From IMG/VR virus record IMGVR_UViG_3300020392_000972, positions 1 to 21,304 of that record: DNA of 21,304 bases. The stretch is one strand, 5' to 3'. The notes under the pieces were generated by a model. That model saw only the letters and a program-made list of their open reading frames with translations. It had not been told where the DNA came from and did not search any database. Numbering within the stretch: position 1 is the stretch's first letter; each line of letters begins with the position of its first letter. The stretch comes from a virus. This document shows, piece by piece, positions 15,396 to 21,304 of this stretch. Made by a program: the position numbers and the translations under genes.

Positions 15396-16342
15396 ATTGT
15401 TTTTCTATGATGATTATAAGTTCTTCTTATACCCTCTTCAAAGCCTGTTTGAGGGAGTAATCCATACTTTTTTTGTATATCTGTATTCATTCTTCTTCTT
15501 GGTTCACCATTTGGTTTTGAAGTATCCCAAGATACTTTTACATCTTTATCACTTACTTTTACTATTGTATCAACCATTCTTTTAATTGATATTTCTTCTC
15601 CACTTCCCAAGTTCGTAACTATGTGTAATTTATTTTCATAACATTTAATACTTGCAGATGCAACATCTCCAGCATAAATAAAATCTCTTGTTGGTGAACC
15701 ATCACCCCATGCTTCTATCTTACCTTTACTTGGACTAGCCATAGAAACTTTTCTTATGTTTGAAGCCACAGCCATTGCTGATTTACCAAAGTTATCGTAT
15801 TCACCAAATATATTTGCAGGTCTTACTATTGTCCAATTATTCCACTTGTATTGTACTTTGTGAGCTTCTAAATATAATTCTGGTACTCTTTTACTCCAAG
15901 ATGGATACCAATCATGTTGTGATGGTAAAGTTTTCCAAACTGTATCTTCTACAAATTCAGGTGCTGATTCGTAAACACCAACTGATGACATGAATACTAA
16001 CCAAACATTATTCTTGTAACAATTATCTATTATATTAAAATTACCACTTATTGATGGTTTTAAAAAATCAACAGGATTTTCTTTTGCTGTTTTTGGTGTA
16101 CCTTTAATACCGAATGAATTAATACATGCATCAAACTTATGTATTTTAAATAATATTTCAACATCCTCTGAATCTTGTAAATCACAATGAACAAAATTAA
16201 AATTATCATAATTTACATCATTGAAATATTTCATATTTTTATTAATATCAGCACCTACAACAAAATAATTTTTTTTAAGTAATTGTGCTACAATGTGTGT
16301 ACCTACTAGTCCATTTGAACCTGTTACTAAAACCTTTTTCAT
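15392..16342 (-). CDS. extended SDR, NAD-dependent sugar epimerase/dehydratase family
   Basis: The 316-aa product has the Rossmann signature TGSNGLVG (7-14), a strand ending MSSVGVYE (118-125) with the candidate active-site Ser, the substrate-domain segment IVRPANIFGEYDN and a family-typical GDGSPTRDFIYAGDVA. These place it with NDP-sugar epimerases/reductases such as GDP-fucose synthase-like enzymes. The expected Tyr-x3-Lys pair is odd: Tyr146 and Lys151 are five apart, as YPSWSK, so the Tyr is shifted by one from the usual place. Either a local bulge restores it or the enzyme is altered. Length is normal. It is coupled by TAATG to the SGNH gene before it and by ATGA to the one after it. The substrate is probably a nucleotide sugar. 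Confidence 0.88.
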   Translation of the reverse strand: MKKVLVTGSNGLVGTHIVAQLLKKNYFVVGADINKNMKYFNDVNYDNFNFVHCDLQDSEDVEILFKIHKFDACINSFGIKGTPKTAKENPVDFLKPSISGNFNIIDNCYKNNVWLVFMSSVGVYESAPEFVEDTVWKTLPSQHDWYPSWSKRVPELYLEAHKVQYKWNNWTIVRPANIFGEYDNFGKSAMAVASNIRKVSMASPSKGKIEAWGDGSPTRDFIYAGDVASASIKCYENKLHIVTNLGSGEEISIKRMVDTIVKVSDKDVKVSWDTSKPNGEPRRRMNTDIQKKYGLLPQTGFEEGIRRTYNHHRKTI

Positions 16343-17268
16343 TAGATTAATTTATTTTTATTAGATATTGCTTGTATAACATTTTCTGCTATTATTTTAT
16401 GACACAATTTTGATGGATGTGTATCCATGCCTGGTTTCCTATTAGGATTATTATAATTTTCTGTATCGATGTACATTCTTTCTCCTTCTTTATCTTCATT
16501 CACTTGAAGATATTCGATACAATCATAAACTTTATCTTTGTAAGTAAGTTTAATAAATCTTTCATTTAGAAAACTATCTTTTTTTATGTAATCAAGATAT
16601 TCATCCGTCCATGAAAGTAAATAAACTTTTTTACCTAAATCATGATACTTTTTTAAAATCTTTGAAAGTTCGTTTGTCCAACGCTGGATATGTTCGTGTT
16701 TAAAATCATCCAAAGTTTTTCCATTATCAATTAAATAATCAAGAAAAATTTCAAGTGGTAAATTTTCTTCTTCAATTATTAAATGACCTAATGCAGTAAA
16801 TAATTCTTCACCGAATCCTGCTATTCTATTAACATGGTCTAAGTTTCTTAAGTTTGGTGTACCCTTAACCATATACCTTTGCCCTTTGTAATCAAAATAA
16901 AATGGACTTCTATAAGGTTGTGTTGTTTGTACAATTATGTATTCTACCTCATCCAAGTCAAAGTTTTCCTTTAGCATTCCTTTATGATGTGGTGGTTCCC
17001 CAAACACCATTTCGATAAATCTAACTGTTTCTTCATCACACCCACCATTATATCTTTTCACGATAGGTTCAGTTCCTAAATAATCTGATACCATTTGTGG
17101 CCATCCGAGTGTTTTTCTCAACTTAAAAGCTTGTTCAGGTATTCTTTTATGTTCTATTGTATATTCTTGTGCAGATGGAACATGAACATCATCTCCTTCA
17201 TAGTACATCCAAAGTCCTTGTCCCCATGTAAAAGAACATCCTGCATATATTGTTCCTTTTCTACTCAT
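16342..17268 (-). CDS. SGNH/GDSL-family hydrolase-like protein (308 aa)
   Basis: The N-terminal block YAGCSFTWGQGL holds the candidate nucleophile Ser12. A central YNGGCDEETVRF gives an Asn/Gly-type oxyanion position, and the C-terminal GMDTHPSKLCH gives a D-x-H pair in the place expected for the catalytic Asp and His. All four SGNH hallmarks are therefore plausible, and such proteins are frequent in marine phages. The ATG at 17268 is chosen over one at 17283 because it overlaps the previous stop as TAATG. Family members act as esterases or acyltransferases; in this cassette a carbohydrate acyl group is a reasonable but unproven substrate. Confidence 0.8.
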   Translation of the reverse strand: MSRKGTIYAGCSFTWGQGLWMYYEGDDVHVPSAQEYTIEHKRIPEQAFKLRKTLGWPQMVSDYLGTEPIVKRYNGGCDEETVRFIEMVFGEPPHHKGMLKENFDLDEVEYIIVQTTQPYRSPFYFDYKGQRYMVKGTPNLRNLDHVNRIAGFGEELFTALGHLIIEEENLPLEIFLDYLIDNGKTLDDFKHEHIQRWTNELSKILKKYHDLGKKVYLLSWTDEYLDYIKKDSFLNERFIKLTYKDKVYDCIEYLQVNEDKEGERMYIDTENYNNPNRKPGMDTHPSKLCHKIIAENVIQAISNKNKLI

Positions 17269-17909
17269 TAAAATACAACCCATTTACCAGTACCATAATG
17301 TGGGTACTTTGATTTATATTGATAATAAATTACATCACCTGGTAATTCTCTTTGGATACCATTCCATGTATCTAAGGTTGGTGTATTTGTTGATACACCA
17401 TTATCCTCTACAACAAAATAGAGTGGTAGTTCATAGTTTCTTGCATATTTATGAACCTCATAAAAGATACCACTTTCAAACGCCATATCTCCAACAAATG
17501 CCCATACTTTATCATCACCACCATTATACTTAATTGATTTAGCCACTCCTAATGCAATCGGTAAAATACCTGTTACAATAGCAGAAGAATAAAATTTTGA
17601 TTCTTTATCAACTATTGTAATTGATTTACCATCAAGTATTTTTTGTTTAAGTTTTTGTGGTTCTATACCATGAAGTAATGCATGGTAGTGAGACCTCCAA
17701 GTTGAGAACACCCAATCAGTTGGTGATATTTTTTTAAATATTTTTATAAGTTGGCTTTCATTTCCATTGGATAAGTGTATTGGGCCTCTTATCTCTCCGC
17801 CCTCCCAATGTTTGATGATATCATCTTCAAAGTCAATTAAATCTTGTTCAGACCAATTACCTTCTAACCATCTATCTTCATGGTGATTTAAGTTTTTTAT
17901 AGTGTTCAT
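17268..17909 (-). CDS. ThDP-dependent enzyme, E1-alpha-like (diphosphate-binding) subunit
   Basis: The 213-aa product carries the thiamine diphosphate/Mg motif GDM...N: GD at 140-141 and Asn170, about 29 residues apart, within DMAFESGIFYEVHKYARN and VVEDNG. Upstream, WRSHYHALLHG (71-81) matches the conserved His/Arg region of E1-alpha, and IVTGILPIALGVA the following helix. It is closer to E1-alpha of 2-oxoacid/acetoin dehydrogenases than to transketolase. It is shorter than the usual 320-400 aa, lacking much of the C-terminus. Its partner is the E1-beta-like protein at 13552-14100. Start and stop overlap neighbours (ATGA and TAATG). The pair probably makes a two-carbon or acyl transfer during modified-sugar synthesis; the substrate is unknown. 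Confidence 0.85.
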   Translation of the reverse strand: MNTIKNLNHHEDRWLEGNWSEQDLIDFEDDIIKHWEGGEIRGPIHLSNGNESQLIKIFKKISPTDWVFSTWRSHYHALLHGIEPQKLKQKILDGKSITIVDKESKFYSSAIVTGILPIALGVAKSIKYNGGDDKVWAFVGDMAFESGIFYEVHKYARNYELPLYFVVEDNGVSTNTPTLDTWNGIQRELPGDVIYYQYKSKYPHYGTGKWVVF

Positions 17910-19033
17910 AACCTTTTTAAATAATTTTTATCATTATTAAGATTTACTAAATCCTTTACTATTTTTTGGTTTTTTAGAAATCTTGATTCAAAATTTATGT
18001 AATTATTTTTGAAAAAATTAATATTATTTTTAATTCTAATTAATTCATCTATAATCATAAATATTCTTTTTTTATTATTCTTCTCATTATCATACGAATG
18101 GTCAATTATATCATCAAAGAAATCAAACCCATAATCTCTCAAATATTTACAATGTTGATATGGTGCAACAAATATGGGGTACTGATAATAGTAAAATGGT
18201 TTTAATGATTTTTCTGTAATATGTATTGTGTTATCATCAAAATCTGTTTCATTAACAATATTAACAAAACTTTGTTCAAAAGTTTTTTTCTCAATATAAT
18301 TTGAATCAATACAATCTAAGTTTTTCTCAAAATAACTTCTTTTATTTTTTAAAGATTTTATGTACTTTAACGATTCAGAATATTTTTCTAATTCTTTTTT
18401 ATTTAAAAAATCTTTAATTTCAAAATCTTTATTATAATCTATTACAGAAAAATCTGTATCATCTAAAAAACTATTATGATGTAATAAAGAAACAATTAAA
18501 TATCTATGAATCCACATTTTATTATTATGGCACATAAATGAAAATTTTTTATCTTTAATAAAATCTACTTCATTAGCTTGTAGAATTTTAGAATGTACTT
18601 GATGTAAAAAAATAGGTTTATGATAATTTATTTTTGATTTGTATTTTTTCTTATATAAATCTATTTTCCAATTGTTTACTAAAAAGTAAATATTTTTTTC
18701 TTCTATATTTTTATTTTTAAGATAATCAATAAATTGTTTAAAAGCATCTTCAGATATAGTTTCGTTTACATTAAAAATTATAACTTTTAATCCATTATTA
18801 ATATAATTAATCAATTCATCTGAAAAAACTTCTTTGTTATGTATCCATGGATTTGATAAATTACATATCGGATAGATTGTATTATTATCCACTTCATTTG
18901 TAAATTGAATTTCTAAAGCTAATTTTTCAAAGATTTCAAATAAAATATTATTTCTTTGTTCTAAAGTATTATTTTTACTATAATATAAATTTAAATCAAA
19001 ATTAGAAAGTATTTTGTTTAGAAATTTAAACAT
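17906..19033 (-). CDS. putative glycosyltransferase, GT10/fucosyltransferase-like C-terminus (375 aa)
   Basis: The ATG at 19033 follows AAAAAGAGATAAAT and is preferred to an upstream in-frame GTG at 19066. The N-terminal half is AT-rich and poorly conserved, with FSFMCHNNKMWIHR near the middle. The C-terminal half has HITEKSLKPFYYYQYPIFVA followed by YLRDYGFDFFDDIIDHSYDN. This pattern of a T-E-K donor-binding loop, a P-I/V-x strand and a DYGFDxF element is what GT10-type alpha-fucosyltransferase C-terminal domains look like in phage and bacterial glycan clusters. The family call is by motif resemblance only. It overlaps the RmlC-like gene by eight bases. The donor could be a GDP-sugar made by the epimerases in this cassette. 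Confidence 0.65.
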   Translation of the reverse strand: MFKFLNKILSNFDLNLYYSKNNTLEQRNNILFEIFEKLALEIQFTNEVDNNTIYPICNLSNPWIHNKEVFSDELINYINNGLKVIIFNVNETISEDAFKQFIDYLKNKNIEEKNIYFLVNNWKIDLYKKKYKSKINYHKPIFLHQVHSKILQANEVDFIKDKKFSFMCHNNKMWIHRYLIVSLLHHNSFLDDTDFSVIDYNKDFEIKDFLNKKELEKYSESLKYIKSLKNKRSYFEKNLDCIDSNYIEKKTFEQSFVNIVNETDFDDNTIHITEKSLKPFYYYQYPIFVAPYQHCKYLRDYGFDFFDDIIDHSYDNEKNNKKRIFMIIDELIRIKNNINFFKNNYINFESRFLKNQKIVKDLVNLNNDKNYLKRL

Positions 19034-19604
19034 ATTTATCTCTTTTTGATAATATAGGTTTATCACATGGCCAATCTATTTTGAATTTTTTGTCATTCCA
19101 TTTAATAGTACCTTGTTTATCATCATCATAGTATTCACCTTGATATGCAAGTTTATATTGAAAAATAGAATCATCTTCCATAACATAGTGTCCATTTGCA
19201 AACATTGGTGGTACTAAAACTTGTGTACCTGTTTCAGGTCCTATTATAAAAGATTCCCACTTACCGTAATTTGGTTGTTTGGGTCTTAAATCTAAAACTA
19301 CAAGATATAGTTTACCATGAGGACATGAAATTAGTTTCCATGTTTTATCATCATAGTGTAATCCACGAAGAACATTGATTTTTGATTTTGAATATCTATC
19401 ATGGTTAAATTTTAATCCTTTATTTCTTTCACCAGCTGGTAACAGCTTATCATAATAATCCGAATGATATGTTGTTGTAATCATCCCTCTATACTCATGA
19501 TATATGGATGGTTGTACTACTTTTACTTGTGGTAAAACTGAACCATTATAGAAATGGAAATCATCCCAACTTCTTTCTTTGTAAAATATACTTCTGTTTT
19601 TCAT
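19026..19604 (-). CDS. dTDP-4-dehydrorhamnose 3,5-epimerase family (RmlC-like)
   Basis: The 192-aa product is a cupin of the RmlC family: VLRGLHYD (78-85) with the candidate base His83, KLYLVVLDLRP, a VPPMFANGHYVMEDDSIFQY strand pair with candidate Tyr150, and IKWND near 167-171. Length is typical (about 180-190). RmlC epimerises C3 and C5 of 4-keto-6-deoxy sugars. No RmlA, RmlB or RmlD is in the window, so the substrate may be host-supplied or a different 4-keto sugar. The VPPMFANG segment departs from the common P-x-G-F-A-H-G-F form in that the first Phe/His pair is altered, so specificity may differ. It has an ATGA overlap with the kinase gene. Confidence 0.88.
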   Translation of the reverse strand: MKNRSIFYKERSWDDFHFYNGSVLPQVKVVQPSIYHEYRGMITTTYHSDYYDKLLPAGERNKGLKFNHDRYSKSKINVLRGLHYDDKTWKLISCPHGKLYLVVLDLRPKQPNYGKWESFIIGPETGTQVLVPPMFANGHYVMEDDSIFQYKLAYQGEYYDDDKQGTIKWNDKKFKIDWPCDKPILSKRDKYV

Positions 19605-20356
19605 AACTTATTTTTATTAATAATACTCACTCCTCGTTTTTGTACTACCTGAGTTGAACATTTATTTGCAAATTCAATCGAATTTTCTATTGATTTTGTT
19701 TCAACATATTTATAAACTAAACCAGATAAAAAGGTATCTCCTGCACCTGCTACATCCTTAATTGTAACTTCTTTAGTAGGATAATTACTTCCATTGTAAT
19801 CACAACCAAATCTACCCCTTGTTACAATAAGCTTTTCATTTATCCAATCATTATTTTCTATAAAAGATTTTGATTCCTTATATTCTAAATAATTAATTTT
19901 AATAAAATCTATTGTAGAAACCCAATCTCCTAATTTTTTCTTAGTGTCTAAAAATACTGTACATGATGTATTTTCTGATATTTTTTTTATAATTTCTTTT
20001 GTTAGGAATCCTTTGTTATAATCAGCGATAATAATACTATCGTAATCTTCTAATTCAACATCATCAAATGATTCATCTGTTATGTTATCTACAAAATCAT
20101 TCTCATCAATCCTTAACAAAATGTAATTGTAAGAATCATCTACATATCTAATTTTTTTTATTTTTTTTGTGTTTGTAACTATATCAACTTGAACTCCTAA
20201 TGCTTCAATATTATTTTTAACATTAGATGCCATACCCTCATTTTCTATCTGATGAGTTGGTTCAATTACAGGTATAGGAGCTTCGGGTGATAATCTTTTT
20301 GCATCACCATAAATAAAAATATCTTTACAACTTTCTCCTATTACTAAAACCTTCAT
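19601..20356 (-). CDS. PfkB-family sugar kinase, HldE/RfaE N-domain-like
   Basis: The 251-aa product has the heptose-kinase-like N-terminal blocks GESCKDIFIYGDAKRLSPEAPIP in order (about 8-30), then EGMASNVKNNIEALG in place of the usual GGAANVA block. Near the C-terminus, DVAGAGDTFLSG carries the PfkB signature with candidate catalytic base Asp207. Family members phosphorylate D-glycero-D-manno-heptose 7-phosphate at C1, leading to ADP-heptose for LPS. The protein is shorter than the roughly 315-aa HldE kinase domain and lacks the cytidylyltransferase-fold second domain. The ATG at 20356 is chosen over upstream starts because it forms TAATG with the previous stop. The heptose substrate is inferred from family resemblance. 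Confidence 0.87.
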   Translation of the reverse strand: MKVLVIGESCKDIFIYGDAKRLSPEAPIPVIEPTHQIENEGMASNVKNNIEALGVQVDIVTNTKKIKKIRYVDDSYNYILLRIDENDFVDNITDESFDDVELEDYDSIIIADYNKGFLTKEIIKKISENTSCTVFLDTKKKLGDWVSTIDFIKINYLEYKESKSFIENNDWINEKLIVTRGRFGCDYNGSNYPTKEVTIKDVAGAGDTFLSGLVYKYVETKSIENSIEFANKCSTQVVQKRGVSIINKNKL

Positions 20357-20757
20357 TACCAGCTTATTTCCCAATCTTTAAACTCAGAGGCTAAACAATC
20401 TATTTTATAATCTTTTCTACCTCCTAATTTTTCTTGTATTTTATTTTTTGCAGTATTTCTTATACCATTAACACTATGAGTTAATTTTAGTTGATTCTCA
20501 GTATCAACACCATTTCTAGCATTATCCTCATTGTTCCAAATATGTACATTCATTTGTGATAAAACAACAATAGCTCTAATTACTTCACCATCAATAATAT
20601 TATCTTTATCTAAAAGAATTTGATTAATATCATGAACAATATCTTTTATTTCTTGTTGATATTCTTTTTTATGATTTGGAATTTTGATTTCTTTTATCTG
20701 AAGTATTGATAATCTATCAATTAGTTCGCCGAGTGTTGGTAAATATTTTCTAACCAT
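20356..20757 (-). CDS. small LPS-cluster-type protein of unknown function (133 aa)
   Basis: The protein begins LPTLGELIDRLSILQIKE, has the central segment VVLSQMNVHIWNNEDNAR and is helical and charged throughout. The GELIDRLSI helix recalls uncharacterised proteins found in heptose/LPS gene clusters (DUF4254- or DUF6165-like), but I cannot confirm the family from memory. There is no membrane segment and no recognisable active site. It starts inside the end of the GDP-mannose epimerase-like gene (37-base overlap) and is coupled to the kinase by TAATG, so it belongs to the sugar cassette. Confidence 0.7.
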   Translation of the reverse strand: MVRKYLPTLGELIDRLSILQIKEIKIPNHKKEYQQEIKDIVHDINQILLDKDNIIDGEVIRAIVVLSQMNVHIWNNEDNARNGVDTENQLKLTHSVNGIRNTAKNKIQEKLGGRKDYKIDCLASEFKDWEISW

Positions 20758-21304
20758 TTATATAACTTTTTGATTCCTGTTTCTAATTTTTCTGTTGGTT
20801 CCCATCCTAATAATTTTTTTATCAGTTTGTTATCAGAGTTTCTTCCTCTAACACCAAGTGGGCCATCTATATTTTGTATTTTAATGTTCTTACCACTTAT
20901 ATATATTATCATTTTAGTAAAGTCATTTATAGAAATCATTTCTTCTGAACCTATATTAATAGGTGTTTTTACTTCTGATTTCATTAATCTTCTCAGCCCT
21001 TCTACACATTCATCTACATATAAAAATGAACGAGTTTGTTTTCCATCTCCCCATACCTCAATGGTATCGCCCTCATTTGCTTGAACAACTTTTCTACAAA
21101 TAGCTGCTGGTGCTTTTTCTTTGCCACCATCGTATGTTCCCATAGGTCCAAAGATATTATGTAATCTTGCAATCTTTGTATCAATATGATAATTTTTTCT
21201 AAATGATAAATATAATCTTTCACCATATAATTTTTCCCATCCATATTCTGAATCGGGTTCAGCTGGATAAACTGAATCCTCAACACAACTTGGATTGTTC
21301 TCAT
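20721..21304 (-). CDS. GDP-mannose 3,5-epimerase-like SDR (C-terminal 193 codons; continues past the window)
   Basis: The frame is open to the window edge, with codons starting at 21302, and no start is visible. The visible part begins ENNPSCVEDSVYPAEPDSEYGWEKLYGE in reduced form: the YGWEK element gives the catalytic Tyr and Lys of extended SDRs. HNIFGPMGTYDGGKEKAPA, EVWGDGKQTRSFLYVDECVEG, NIGSEEMISIND and GPLGVRGRNSDN follow. This series is very characteristic of GDP-mannose 3,5-epimerase, which makes GDP-L-galactose or GDP-L-gulose. An internal ATG at 21143 would drop the catalytic Tyr/Lys and is not the start. GDP-sugar production would suit the GT10-like candidate downstream. Substrate assignment is from family resemblance. 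Confidence 0.9.
   Translation of the reverse strand, partial: ENNPSCVEDSVYPAEPDSEYGWEKLYGERLYLSFRKNYHIDTKIARLHNIFGPMGTYDGGKEKAPAAICRKVVQANEGDTIEVWGDGKQTRSFLYVDECVEGLRRLMKSEVKTPINIGSEEMISINDFTKMIIYISGKNIKIQNIDGPLGVRGRNSDNKLIKKLLGWEPTEKLETGIKKLYKWLENIYQHSAN

Noticed and set aside
20721-21143. Reading the epimerase as a complete 140-aa gene starting at 21143
   Set aside because: The frame continues upstream with conserved epimerase sequence, so the Met at 21143 is internal and the gene is cut by the window edge.
21014-21304. A 96-codon minus-strand open frame at the right edge
   Set aside because: It is out of frame with the GDP-mannose epimerase-like gene, whose own frame stays open to the edge and encodes an excellent family match including YGWEK. 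The 96-codon frame is a shadow.

Overview
This window looks like part of the genome of an AT-rich, tailed, T4-like (contractile-tail) phage, probably marine. Every gene I can support lies on the minus strand, so transcription runs from high to low coordinates. The phage assignment rests on a T4-type head module: terminase large subunit (gp17-like), portal (gp20-like) and prohead core protease (gp21-like), with small prohead or internal-protein candidates between them. The very low GC (about 30% by eye), the packed gene order and the sugar-nucleotide cargo resemble T4-like phages of marine bacteria such as SAR11 or picocyanobacteria. A Bacteroidota host cannot be excluded, and the host is not determined by the sequence.

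Right part (about 13420-21304): an accessory cassette, first in transcription order. It has a GDP-mannose 3,5-epimerase-type SDR (cut by the window edge), a small LPS-cluster-like protein, an HldE/RfaE-type PfkB sugar kinase, an RmlC-type 3,5-epimerase, a GT10-like glycosyltransferase candidate, an E1-alpha-like thiamine diphosphate (ThDP) subunit, an SGNH hydrolase, another extended SDR, a second SGNH-like protein, an E1-beta-like ThDP subunit and a 42-codon basic protein. Nearly all are joined by ATGA or TAATG overlaps, so they are probably translated as one coupled operon. Together they look like a pathway making an unusual activated sugar and modifying a surface glycan or virion glycan.

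Middle (7835-13375): one uninterrupted 1846-codon gene encoding a chain of separate modules. In order these are an HxGH nucleotidylyltransferase (NMN/nicotinate-mononucleotide adenylyltransferase-like), a phage-specific block, an SH3/KOW-like piece, a zinc ribbon, an Arg/Lys-rich DNA-binding-like block, a second basic block, an HExxH metallopeptidase, a class II CCA-adding/poly(A) polymerase-type nucleotidyltransferase and a C-terminal KxDG ligase-type nucleotidyltransferase. Sites resembling the T4 gp21 cleavage rule ([I/L]-x-E, best before A/G/S) fall at the module junctions. I suggest it is a polyprotein packaged in the capsid and cut by the gp21 homologue encoded downstream. This is the most interesting item in the window.

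Left part (1-7774): a Zn-site protein in the gp16 position, a membrane-anchored protein, gp17, a 126-aa conserved head-type protein, gp20, a 292-aa protein of unknown function, three small proteins with acidic or amphipathic N-termini and gp21-type sites, gp21, a 62-aa protein and the start of another probable prohead protein. The tail sheath and tube genes (gp18, gp19), which T4 places between gp17 and gp20, are not here.

No tRNA, rRNA, CRISPR array or insertion sequence was seen. There is no non-coding stretch longer than about 70 bases. Four of the spacers carry the same 9-mer (ATATTTATA on the coding strand), a candidate phage promoter element.
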